This document shows positions 1-8,500 of a stretch of DNA of 33,221 nucleotides, one piece after another. A program made the position numbers and the translations under genes. The DNA is from Mycobacterium scrofulaceum (GTDB taxonomy: Bacteria; Actinomycetota; Actinomycetes; Mycobacteriales; Mycobacteriaceae), in assembly GCF_002086735.1 (NCBI RefSeq), contig NZ_MVIJ01000053.1, positions 1 through 33,221 on the forward strand. The letters are read 5' to 3'. Each line of letters starts with the position of its first letter. The stretch's first letter is position 1. The notes under the pieces are model-generated. The model saw nothing but the letters and a program-made list of their open reading frames with translations, did no database searches and had not been told where the DNA came from.

Positions 1-1
1 C

Positions 2-1513
2 GGTCGACCGGTCTGTGACCACCCCCCGCGCGCTCGCGTGGCCGCTGCTGATCGGCGTCGGGGTGCTGGCGGGCTGCCCGGCGGTATGGGGCAGCTGCCC
101 GGTACTCAGGCTGCCGGGCTGGGGAACCTGCCCGCTAATGCCGCACCAGCAGCCGGGGCACCGGCACAGTTGGGACCGGCGTTCTCCCAAGGACTTTCAG
201 CCGGATCGGCGTTGGGGTCGCTGCCGCCTGCGACCGGCACTGGAACGCCGGCCGCAGGGCAAGCAGCCGCAACTCCAGCGGCAGGGCTGACTTCGGGTGC
301 GGGCGTTCCTTCGGCCGGGTTGACAGGAGCAGGTGCGACCCCTCCGGCAGTCAGCCCCGCAGCGCCGGGGCTTGCCACGTCTGGCGGGCCGACGAGTGCT
401 GCACCGGCGGCGATGATGCTTCCGCCCCCGGGTATGGGCGCTCCCGCGGCCCCCGTAGCTGCGGGTGGCGCAAGTGCTGCAGCCCCCGTCGCCCCTGCTG
501 GCAACACGGCCACACCGGGTGGCTCCGCGCCGACAACCGGGCCGGCAGCTGGATCGACGGTCGGATCGGGTGGGGCGGTGGTTGTGCCGGCAAGTGTTGT
601 CAGCGCCGGAGCTGGCGCCCGCAACCGTGGACGACCGGAGTCAGCCGAACTGGCAACCGCAAAAGTGTTGGCGCGCAAGCTCCGTCGTGACAGCGACATT
701 GTTAATTACGCGTGCATTGAGTGGGCCGTGGGCGTATTTCGCCGCGAGGCTGGCGGGGCCACCGAGTGCGTGGTGATGTCCAACGAAGGCTTTGGTTACA
801 TTCCGCGGGGAGTGTTCTTGCCACGTACTGCCCGTCTGTTGACGGCAGATAAGTTGGTAGACAACCAATTTCGGGAAGGCTGGTTCGGGTCATCCGATCC
901 TGCCGAGGTGCTAGCCGAATATGCACGGCTGCGCGGCCGCGGCGGAACGCATCTGGTTGCCATGGCAGTAACCGCGGACAGCCCCTACGGTCGGGTGCCA
1001 GGGGTCGAATACGCGGTTTGTCAACGCGAATTCGATGACGGTGCTTACATCCGCCCGATTCTCGACGATATGCATATGCATCGTCTCGAAGCGTTGCACC
1101 CGGAGGTGTATGCCCGGGTTCAGCAGACGACCTCCACTGAACCTGAGACGCGCATGGTTGAAAATCAGGTCGTTGTGCCGCTGGCTGTGCAGATGATCGA
1201 AGCTGTGAAGATGTCGGGGGAGATGACGCTCGATCTGCGGCAGATGTGGGATGTGCTGGGCACCGGCGACCACATCTCGGAGGAGGTATGGAACCAGTAC
1301 CGGATCGCCTCAACCGTGTACTACGTGAACCTCAGCGCGAACCGGCCTCGGCCGGAGGCCTCCACAGGAGATCGCGAGCGTTATCAGGCGCAGTGGGTCA
1401 CCGCACGCACGATGGAGTTGCTGCAGGGTTGGGAGCGGCGACCGGTCGACGTAGCGGATATGGTCTACGCTGCGGCGACGGCCTACCCATGGAGATTTTG
1501 GCACCAAATTTGA
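2..1513 (+). CDS. Ala/Gly/Pro-rich protein with Rv3899c-like C-terminal region (5' truncated by window edge)
   Basis: The reading frame is open from base 2, so the true start is probably outside the window; the first candidate start inside it is GTG at 38. The visible 503 residues fall into two parts. Residues 1 to about 205 are low-complexity Ala/Gly/Pro/Thr and probably disordered. About 300 residues follow with normal composition, including the stretches WAVGVFRREAGG, SNEGFGYIPRGVFLPRTARL and VDNQFREGWFG. This second part resembles the DUF5631/DUF5632-type C-terminal region of mycobacterial Rv3899c, a protein of unknown function encoded beside the ESX-2 region; this is recalled similarity, not a search. 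No catalytic motif was recognised. A gene of this kind next to an ESX locus suggests an ESX-associated protein, but its role and location are unknown. The gene is real with high confidence; the family name is moderate. Confidence 0.8.
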   Translation, partial: GRPVCDHPPRARVAAADRRRGAGGLPGGMGQLPGTQAAGLGNLPANAAPAAGAPAQLGPAFSQGLSAGSALGSLPPATGTGTPAAGQAAATPAAGLTSGAGVPSAGLTGAGATPPAVSPAAPGLATSGGPTSAAPAAMMLPPPGMGAPAAPVAAGGASAAAPVAPAGNTATPGGSAPTTGPAAGSTVGSGGAVVVPASVVSAGAGARNRGRPESAELATAKVLARKLRRDSDIVNYACIEWAVGVFRREAGGATECVVMSNEGFGYIPRGVFLPRTARLLTADKLVDNQFREGWFGSSDPAEVLAEYARLRGRGGTHLVAMAVTADSPYGRVPGVEYAVCQREFDDGAYIRPILDDMHMHRLEALHPEVYARVQQTTSTEPETRMVENQVVVPLAVQMIEAVKMSGEMTLDLRQMWDVLGTGDHISEEVWNQYRIASTVYYVNLSANRPRPEASTGDRERYQAQWVTARTMELLQGWERRPVDVADMVYAAATAYPWRFWHQI

Positions 1514-1884
1514 ATTGTTATGGCGCGTGGTCGAATCCGAGCTCGGCTGCGGCGTAGCGTGAGGTGCCGCGGCGTGCGACGTGGGATGCAGTGATCAGGA
1601 TTGACCGCCGAGCGCTGGCGAAAACCGTTATAGGAGCACGCCTTATAAGTACGTGGTAGCTGGGCCTCGATTTGGCGATCGAGGTGATGGCCGGATCGTT
1701 GGAGGAGAGACGCCGAGTCGTCACAGTGACGAAATAAGCGGTATTCGCTGGAAGCACCCATCCATCCACCGCCGCGGCCACGCGCGCAGGGTTGCCCGAG
1801 AAATTGGTGTCTGTTCTCACGCAATCTCGGGGACATTCTTATCGGATTGGGGGCAAGTTGCGATCGGGGATAGTACGTTGAGGG
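1514..1884. other. Intergenic stretch without a convincing gene
   Basis: This stretch lies between the stop of the Rv3899c-like gene and the stop of the minus-strand toxin gene. Both strands have open frames of about 80-117 codons. The most protein-like is minus strand 1820 to 1518, whose last residues read TSRYAAAELGFDHAP. It has no recognisable domain, no clear ribosome binding site and no coupling to a neighbour. It could be a decayed gene. No hairpin or repeat strong enough to name was found. Confidence 0.4.
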
Positions 1885-2190
1885 TCAGGAAATGAGCGCG
1901 GTGACGGCGGTCGTGGTCGTGTCAGCGAGCGCGATGCCGCCGATATTGCCGATGGGTTGGTCGAGGGCCGCGACAGGAAGCCACTGGATGAGCTCCGGTA
2001 AGACAACCCCTTTGGGTTGCAGCACTGTGACGATCATAGCCATTGTGCTGCTGGGGATTTCACCGGGAATGAAGGGGCAGATGATCACCTGGCCGGTGGC
2101 GGCTGCGAGGTGAATCGTGTTAGATAGTACGACAACGTACAGTTCCTGGTTGGTGTCGCGGCCTGGCGTGATGTCTCCGGGTGTGATCAC
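1885..2190 (-). CDS. MazF-like toxin of an Rv0298/Rv0299-type toxin-antitoxin pair
   Basis: This encodes 101 residues starting at GTG (2190-2188), which overlaps the antitoxin stop by four bases (GTGA), so the two genes are probably translationally coupled. The N-terminus MITPGDITPGRD, the central ICPFIPGE and the later LPELIQWLPVAAL and PIGN segments match, from memory, M. tuberculosis Rv0299, a 100-residue MazF-fold toxin paired with Rv0298. MazF-family proteins are usually RNA-cutting toxins neutralised by a small antitoxin; the activity of this divergent branch cannot be told from sequence. Length is full for the family and there is no internal damage. On a plasmid such a pair would act in maintenance by killing or arresting cells that lose it (inference). 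Confidence 0.85.
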   Translation of the reverse strand: MITPGDITPGRDTNQELYVVVLSNTIHLAAATGQVIICPFIPGEIPSSTMAMIVTVLQPKGVVLPELIQWLPVAALDQPIGNIGGIALADTTTTAVTALIS

Positions 2191-2414
2191 AGGCCAGCGG
2201 CCCGGTTCGCCTGATAGACCTTCTCCGCGTAGGCGTCGATGTCGAGCGTTGGCACAGTGTGTGTTGTGTAGTTCTCGAGCGAGATTCGGAGATGCTCGTT
2301 GTGCAGGGCTCGTTCGATCATCTCTGAACGATTCAGCCCGGCCGCCTGGGCGTCCGCATCGGCCGCCGCCAGCACGGCCTCTTCAATCATTACGGACACT
2401 TTGGCTTTCGCCAT
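2187..2414 (-). CDS. RHH-type antitoxin, Rv0298-like
   Basis: This is a 75-residue protein starting at ATG (2414-2412). An AGGA lies 8 nt upstream (complement of 2423-2426). The layout is that of a ribbon-helix-helix antitoxin: a short basic beta strand (AKAKVSVMIEEAVL), then two helices containing GLNRSEMIERALHNEHL, then a toxin-binding tail with TVPTLDIDAYAEKVY and QANRAAGL. From memory this closely matches Rv0298 of M. tuberculosis in length and sequence. It should bind DNA as a dimer at its own promoter and bind the toxin encoded immediately downstream. The pair is likely autoregulated from the short region just upstream (2415-2450), which it shares with the decayed relJ-like gene. Confidence in the family is high. 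Confidence 0.87.
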   Translation of the reverse strand: MAKAKVSVMIEEAVLAAADADAQAAGLNRSEMIERALHNEHLRISLENYTTHTVPTLDIDAYAEKVYQANRAAGL

Positions 2415-2517
2415 ACCATTTATCCTACTCTGAGCAGGACAGTTGTCGTGAGGGTACTCCGGCTGGTGGCGCCGACGCAGGTTGCGTTAAATGGTGCGAG
2501 GACGACCTACCACAGAT

Positions 2518-2722
2518 TCAGCTTGCCAGTCACGGTTACGGACGGGCCCATGTACGCCGATGACGACGATTCGGGGCGCGAAACGGTGTACCTGCTAGGT
2601 TCGCGTGAGAATGCGCGCCGCCTCATGGCGGCCGTCGCACGGGATAGGGCCGTCGTCCCGGGCTGGCGAGCCTTACTAAGTCGATGGCCGAACTCGAGGA
2701 GATGGTCGGCGGCCAGGAGTGA
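2518..2722 (+). pseudogene. Decayed RelJ/YefM-like (Phd family) antitoxin
   Basis: In the frame of base 2550 the DNA reads MYADDDDSGRETVYLL, then GSRENARRLMAAVARDRA. From memory this matches the middle of the M. tuberculosis RelJ antitoxin Rv3357. After about 2655 that frame becomes unrelated, while the -1 frame from 2678 reads KSMAELEEMVGGQE and stops at TGA 2720-2722. This is the expected C-terminus of the same protein. The homologous protein is therefore split by a frameshift between about 2655 and 2677. Upstream, PVTVT may be the counterpart of the PVRIT of RelJ, with a few codons missing, and the N-terminus is not recognisable. The gene is broken and should give no working antitoxin. The start coordinate is approximate. 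Confidence 0.72.
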
Positions 2723-2810
2723 GCTGCGATCCTGATGGGTAGGGCGACTTCGCTTTTGGGGCGGACTCCGATCGCTGGCGGTCAAGGTCCTGAAAGCCCG
2801 GTACCTGTAG
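2719..2810 (+). pseudogene. RelK/YoeB-like toxin remnant with a large internal deletion
   Basis: Directly overlapping the antitoxin stop is GTGAGC (2719), followed by codons reading CDPDG. From 2775 to the stop TAG at 2808-2810 the frame reads LAVKVLKARYL, which resembles the C-terminus of RelK/YoeB toxins; Rv3358 ends with a similar LKARYHY. A complete toxin has about 85 codons, but only about 90 bp remain here, so most of the coding region, including the catalytic part, is gone. This fits the frameshifted antitoxin just upstream. The N-terminal match is very short and uncertain; the C-terminal match is the main evidence. Confidence 0.6.
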
Positions 2811-2899
2811 CGATCTGGCGCCACTGCGGTGTTCTGGGTTTTCATTCAATTTGGACGTGCTGGTAGCGGGGGTGTAGCGGGGGGCGGTACGGTGCCGGT

Positions 2900-4390
2900 G
2901 TGCCGTTGAAGTTGGCGTCTAAGACGCAGGTTTCGGGTCATTTCTTTGTTCGGCGACGCTTGTCGTTTGCGTTGCTGCGCCGTTCGGTGAGCATGGAGAT
3001 CAATCCGGTTCGCTGGCACCGCACGCTGTTGATGTTGTCGGCGGTGTTGGGTGTGGTGCTCGTGGTGGGGGCGTTCGTGTACGGGTGGTTTCGCCCGGCG
3101 GGGGTGATCGACGACTCGTCGAAGATCGTTGCTGATCGTTCGTCGGGGGCGTTGTTTGTGGTGGTCGACAAGCGACTGTATCCGGCGTTGAATCTGGTGT
3201 CGGCGCAGCTGATTGCTGGGTCGCCGGATCGGCCGACGTTTGTGGCATCGGGGGAGATTGCGAAGTGGCCCAAAGGGCCGACGGTGGGGATCCAGGGCGC
3301 TCCGGTGGAGACACCGGCGGTGGTGTCTCCGCAGGTTTCGCGCTGGGCTGTGTGCGACACGGCGCCGACGACGGTTGGTGGTTCGCCGTTGGTGACGGGC
3401 ATCAATGGGCAGTTGTTGCTCGGGGAGGCGGCGGGAGAGCTCGCCGGCAGCGAGGCCTTGTTGTTGTCTTATGGGCCGCAGGTACACCTGGTGACTAATG
3501 GTGTTCGGATGCCGATTGATCTGTCTCAGTCCGCGGTCGCCGGGCCCCTGGGGATTGCGCCCGGGGCGCAGGCGACGGGGATGTCGCGGGCCCTTTTTGA
3601 CGCGTTGCCGGCGGGGGGACCGCTGGCTGTTCCCGCGGTGCCTGGCGCCGGTGGGCCCGGTCAGGTGGATTTGGGGGCGGGGGTTGTTGTCGGTGCGGTG
3701 GTGGCGAGCCGGGATGTGGCTGCACAGTCGGACCGCTTTTATGTGGTGCTGGCAGATGGGGTTCAAGAGGTCTCGCCTGTGGTGGCTTCGATGCTGCGCC
3801 AGCATGATTCGTTTGGTTTAGCCACGCCGCCGCAGATATCGCCGGATCATTTGGCGCATATTCCGCTGCGTCATGTTCTTGATGTGGATTATTATCCGCG
3901 GTCGCCTGTGCGCCTGGTTGATGCGGGCAGTCGGCCGGTTTCGTGTGTGGCGTGGCAGTGGAGTGTGAGCGAGCGTCAGGCGCGGCTCGCGGTGATTTCG
4001 GGTCGGGGGTTGCCCATCCGCGCGGATCAGCGGGCGAAGATGGTGCCGTTGGTGGGTGCCGGCAATGGCGGGGTGCAAGCGAATCAGGTCTTGGTCGGTG
4101 ATGGTGCATCGACGTTTGTTAGCACTACTGGTCAGGCATTGGATTCGCCTGCGCGCGAGACGATGTGGCTGACTAGCTCCACCGGGTCGCGCTATGGTGT
4201 GCCGTTTGACGACAATAGCGTGCAGGCGTTGGGGCTGGTGTTATCTCAGGTTCGTCCGGCGCCGTGGTCGATGCTGCAGGTGTGGCCTGCGGGACCGGAG
4301 TTGTCGCGGGCGGCCGCGTTGACGGTGCATAGCCCGTCGGACGCGGTGGCTGTGTTGCCGACGAAGACCAACGTACGGGCCGGCGGATAG
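2900..4390 (+). CDS. eccB: EccB, ESX core membrane protein
   Basis: EccB is a core subunit of the type VII membrane complex, with one membrane helix and a large periplasmic domain. The 496-residue product starts at GTG 2900. Its N-terminus carries the family signature LASKTQVSGHFFVRRRL, a cytosolic amphipathic region. One transmembrane helix follows at about residues 49-70 (LLMLSAVLGVVLVVGAFVYGW), then a long extracytoplasmic domain with the typical start FRPAGVIDDSSKIVADRSSG. Length is typical (about 470-540). A G-rich stretch about 15 nt upstream may be the ribosome binding site, and two copies of GTAGCGGGGG lie at about 2862-2883. It is the first gene of the ESX run and is followed 13 nt later by eccCa. 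Confidence 0.95.
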   Translation: MPLKLASKTQVSGHFFVRRRLSFALLRRSVSMEINPVRWHRTLLMLSAVLGVVLVVGAFVYGWFRPAGVIDDSSKIVADRSSGALFVVVDKRLYPALNLVSAQLIAGSPDRPTFVASGEIAKWPKGPTVGIQGAPVETPAVVSPQVSRWAVCDTAPTTVGGSPLVTGINGQLLLGEAAGELAGSEALLLSYGPQVHLVTNGVRMPIDLSQSAVAGPLGIAPGAQATGMSRALFDALPAGGPLAVPAVPGAGGPGQVDLGAGVVVGAVVASRDVAAQSDRFYVVLADGVQEVSPVVASMLRQHDSFGLATPPQISPDHLAHIPLRHVLDVDYYPRSPVRLVDAGSRPVSCVAWQWSVSERQARLAVISGRGLPIRADQRAKMVPLVGAGNGGVQANQVLVGDGASTFVSTTGQALDSPARETMWLTSSTGSRYGVPFDDNSVQALGLVLSQVRPAPWSMLQVWPAGPELSRAAALTVHSPSDAVAVLPTKTNVRAGG

Positions 4391-4403
4391 GAGGGGGAGA
4401 AGG

Positions 4404-5519
4404 TTGTCGACGATTCGTTTCAGCCCGTCTCGGCGGCTGAGGGCGCCCAAAGTTGATGGCGGCATGCAGTCGGTACGCGATTCTCCGATCGCGCCGCGCC
4501 GGTTGCCGATGACGAAGGCGCAGATCATTTTGCCTGCAGTCATGGGCGCGGCGTTTTTGGGCATGATGGCCATGATCTTGACTCAACCGGGGCTGCGCTC
4601 GGGGCCGATGAGTTTGTTTTCGTTGTTTGTGCCGGTGATGATGATTGTGTCGTTCGCCGGGGTGTTTATGCAGGGCCGTTTTGGTGGCGGTGATAAGGCG
4701 TTGTCTCCGCAGGCGTTGGAAGAAGAGCGCCGTGCCTACATGGACGAGCTCGACCAGACACGTGATGTGATTCAAAGTGACGCCGAGCGTCAGTTCGCCA
4801 ATTACCAGTTCTTGCATCCCGAACCGGCGATGCTGCGTGGGTTGGTCGGGTCGCCGCGGATGTGGGAGCGATCGGGTTCTGCTGAGGACTTGGCGATGCA
4901 CTTTGGTTTTGTCCGTTTCGGAACCGGTACTTCGGATTTGGCGAAGAAGCTGGCTAAGCCTCGGTTGGGGGAGTCGGCCGATTATGAGCCAGTCTGCTAT
5001 GACGCGCTGCGCAAGTTTTTGTTGGAGCAGTCCAAGATTAGTGGGATCGCTAAACCGCTGTCGCTCAAGGTGATTCCGCTGATGACGTTGGTGGGTGAGG
5101 ATGGTCCGGACACAGTCCACGGTGTGGTGCGGGCGATGATTTGTCAGGCGGCCTGCTTCCATTCACCGCAGGACTTGAAAGTCATGGTCGTCACCGACGA
5201 ACCAGCACGATGGGATTGGGTCAAGTGGTTGCCGCATTGCCAACACGACAAGCTCTTTGATAGTGGCGGGCCGTTGCGAATGGTGTGGACGTCGCCGACG
5301 GCGATGGATGCGGCGGTTGGTCACGAATTGCATGGCGCTCGAAAGAATTACGGGGACCCTGGCGCCGCGGACGGGGTACGTCCGCATTGGCTTGTGATCA
5401 ACGACCAGCTCCGTGTGGATAGTGAATGGGACACGTTGAATCGCAGGGGCGTTGGGGGGGTCGCGGGCGTGACCTTTGTGCGTGTAGTGGTCAAGGAGGG
5501 CGCGGCGGATGACAACTGA
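4404..5519 (+). CDS. eccCa: EccCa, membrane-anchoring N-terminal part of split EccC
   Basis: EccC is the FtsK/SpoIIIE-type motor ATPase of ESX systems. This 371-residue product holds only the N-terminal part: a cytosolic start, two transmembrane helices at about residues 44-64 and 71-92, and the stalk/DUF domain found before ATPase domain 1 (landmarks EEERRAYMDELDQTRD and MWERSGSAEDLAMHFGFVR). It ends before the first Walker A motif. TTG at 4404 is the chosen start because a strong GGAGGGGGAGAAGG sits just upstream and the resulting N-terminus STIRFSPSRR fits the family. The last 11 bases overlap eccCb in another frame. In the chromosomal split EccC of ESX-1, the first half also carries ATPase 1, so this split point is unusual. 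Confidence 0.92.
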   Translation: MSTIRFSPSRRLRAPKVDGGMQSVRDSPIAPRRLPMTKAQIILPAVMGAAFLGMMAMILTQPGLRSGPMSLFSLFVPVMMIVSFAGVFMQGRFGGGDKALSPQALEEERRAYMDELDQTRDVIQSDAERQFANYQFLHPEPAMLRGLVGSPRMWERSGSAEDLAMHFGFVRFGTGTSDLAKKLAKPRLGESADYEPVCYDALRKFLLEQSKISGIAKPLSLKVIPLMTLVGEDGPDTVHGVVRAMICQAACFHSPQDLKVMVVTDEPARWDWVKWLPHCQHDKLFDSGGPLRMVWTSPTAMDAAVGHELHGARKNYGDPGAADGVRPHWLVINDQLRVDSEWDTLNRRGVGGVAGVTFVRVVVKEGAADDN

Positions 5520-8500
5520 GTTCACATTGCATGTCAAGCGCGACGGGGCATATGACGAGGAGGGGTTTTTCGCGCTCCCCGATACGCTGGACACGGCGTC
5601 CGCGGTCGCGTTTGCGCGCAAAATGGCTAGATACCATGCAGATTCGCGGGTAACGCAAAGTTCGACTGCCGCCGCATCGAAGGTCGTGGATCTGTATGAG
5701 ATTCTCGGCCACGCTGATCCGGGCGATATCGATGTGGAGGAGGCCTGGGCGGCGACGCGGCTGGGTCCGCCGCTGCAAGACGACGAGGGCGAATTGCAGT
5801 GGGGTCGGGAGTGGATGCGGTTCCCGATCGGTATTGATCCACGCAATGGACAGCCCGTGGCCCTCGACTTGAAGGAGACTCACGAGTTCGAGGGGATGGG
5901 CCATCACGTCGTCGTCGTCGGCACGACTGGGAGTGGTAAATCGGTGTTTTTGACGGCGTTGATTACGTCGGCGTGTTTGACGCATTCGCCAGACTCGTTG
6001 AAGGTCGCGGTGTTTGACTTTAAGGGTAGTGCGTTGGCGCATTTGGTGGCGGGATTCCCGCACTGCGTCGCGGCGATGAGCAACTTGCGTAACGATCGCC
6101 TGTGGATTGTGAGGATGGAAGATGTCCTCTACGGCGAGATGGAGCGCCGCAAGTCTTGGCTTGACCGGGCTGGGGTCAGTGACATCGCTGAATATGAGTA
6201 TTTGCGCATTCACAAGAAGGAGAAGTTGCGGCCGATGCCGCACCTGCTGCTGATTGTCGATGAGTTCACGCAGATGTTCGCTGAACATGACGGAGCCAAA
6301 GCGGTCATGGACGAGGTCGGCCGCCAGGGCCGCTCGCAGGGGCTTCGCCTCGTGATGGGGTCGCAGCGGCTGGGCCACCAGATGCAGGGCGGCATCATGA
6401 GTAACATCCCGGTGCGGGTGGCGCTGCGAACTGTCGGCGACACCGATTCCCACGAGGTGTTGGGTAGCGATGAGGCCAATCATCTGCCCAAAAAACCTGC
6501 TGGGGCTGGGCTTTTGAAGGTAGGTGCCAACAAGAACCTGACGAGGTTTCAGACGGCGTTCGTGCTCAAGAGCTATGTACCGCCCCAACGGGCAGCAGCT
6601 GCTGCGGCCAGGCAGGAAGCCGGTTACCTTGAGCCACAAGAGTTCCAGGCGGTCGGTATGCCTGCTCTGCAGATGGCCCGCGACGGCGAGGGCGAGCAGA
6701 CCAAAATCCCGGAACCACGCGCCATCATTGGCGCCGATGGCCGCACCGTCAAACAGGTGCAGGCAACGGTGGATTGCTTGAATCGGCTGAATCTTCCTCC
6801 ACTGCAAGCGATGTGGCTGCCGCCGCTGCAGCCGGTCCCTGCTGATGAGCTGGTGCGGCGGTTGCGGGGCCAACCGTGGGATGTCGACTATGGCTCGGCC
6901 CAAAGCGAGCTCTCGAGGCTGATGTTTCCGGTCGGGATCGAAGACAGGCCGCGCGACCACCGCCAGCTTGTCTATGCGCCCAATCTGGCCGAAGGTAACT
7001 GCGCGGTCATTGGTATGGGGCAATCGGGTAAGACGGTGGCCATCGCGACGATGATCTCGGGTGCCGCTTTGTTGTATCATCCTCGGCGGCTTCAGTTCTA
7101 CGTCATCGCACTCAGCGGGCCGGACCTCAACCTGGTAGCTGGTTTGCCGCACGTCGGTGGTTTCGCACGCGAGGTGGACCCCGAGCAGGTCAAACGAATC
7201 ATCGCCGAGATGCTGGCGCTGATCGATCAGCGCGAGCAGGCGTTCACCAAGCTAGGTCTGACGCTAACCAAGCTGCGTGAACGCAAATTTGGCGGCGTGC
7301 CAGGTGAGGTGCCTCAAGACTCGTTCGGCGATGTGTTTTTGGTGATCGATGGCTGGCCAACGTTTGTGAAGAACTGGGAGCTGTTGGTTTCTGACGTGGA
7401 ACGAATCTTGGCTAAAGGACCCGATGTTGGGGTGCACGCCATTGTGTCGACCAGTGGCTGGGTGGCCAACAAATTCCCGTCAGGAATGACCAAGAATTTC
7501 ACCAGCAACGTGGAGCTCAAGCTCGGTGACAACGATGACATGACGGTCAACAATGTGAAGGTCGCGCGCGACGTTCCCTTCGGGGAGCAGAAGATGTTCC
7601 TCGACGAAGAGGACGACACTGGCGGTGAGGTCGAGCAGGTCAACGTGGTCAAGATCAGGGGCCGCGGCACGACGATGGAGGGGTACCATTTTCAGGCCGG
7701 GTTACCGGAGATAACCGTGCAAGGGCGGCGCGCCGACGTGGCAGCAGCCGTTGAGCCAATTCAGCGGCTCGCTGGACCTGACAGTGCGGCCGCGCGGGTA
7801 CGGATGCTGCCCAAAATCGTCGGTATCGACGAGGTCTTCGCGCAATGGGAGCAGCGTGAGCATGGGCCGGGTGGGGTCGACTGGAGTGGTGTCGTGCCGT
7901 TCGGGATTTCAGAAATCGGTTTGGAGCCGGCGGTCGCGAACTTCGCTGCGACCCCGCATCTGCTGCTTACCGGTCGGCCTGAATGTGGATTGTCGAGCGG
8001 GTTGGCCACGGTGGCCCAAGCTGTGATGCGGGTGTACGGGCCCGAGCAGGCCCAGATCTATGTGGTGGACCCTCATAATGAGTTGCTGCGCGTGGTCGAA
8101 GGTGAACATTTGGGCGCCTACGTTTTCCGGGAGGACCAGGTGCGTGCCTTGGGTGACAGCCTGGGGGCGATCCTGACTGAACGTATGCCGATGACAGACC
8201 TAAGCCAGGCGGAGTTGGCTGCGGGGACGCGGCGTTGGAGCGGGCCAGAGATCTTTGTCTTCATCGATCGTGAAGAGACCCTTGCTAGTTGGGACACTGG
8301 TGGGTTCGTGGCAGGAACCGGATACCCGTTGGGCCCGCTGGCGCGGTTTATTGCGCGGGGTAAAGAGGTCGGCCTGCACCTGGTCGTGTCGCGGCGGATC
8401 GCTCAGTGGGGCCGCACGCTGACCAATCCGATAATCGGGGAGTTGCTCAAGGCCAAAGCACCTGTCGTGGTAATGGACGGCGACCCTGATGAAGGGCCGA

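Noticed and set aside
15..290. Frame starting MTTPRALAWPLLIGVGVLAGC, which looks like a lipoprotein signal
   Set aside because: It overlaps the long open frame of the Rv3899c-like gene in another frame and becomes Arg/Pro/Gln-rich shadow sequence after about 30 codons. The lipobox-like text is probably chance.
106..699. Minus-strand 197-codon open frame
   Set aside because: It is an Ala/Pro-rich mirror of the low-complexity part of the real plus-strand gene, a common effect in GC-rich DNA.
2846..3805. Minus-strand 319-codon open frame opposite eccB
   Set aside because: It is extremely Arg/His/Pro-rich, typical of an antisense shadow, and eccB is certain.
5491..7152. Minus-strand 553-codon open frame opposite eccCb
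   Set aside because: eccCb has clear Walker motifs in the plus strand; the minus frame is Arg/His/Gln-rich with no domain.
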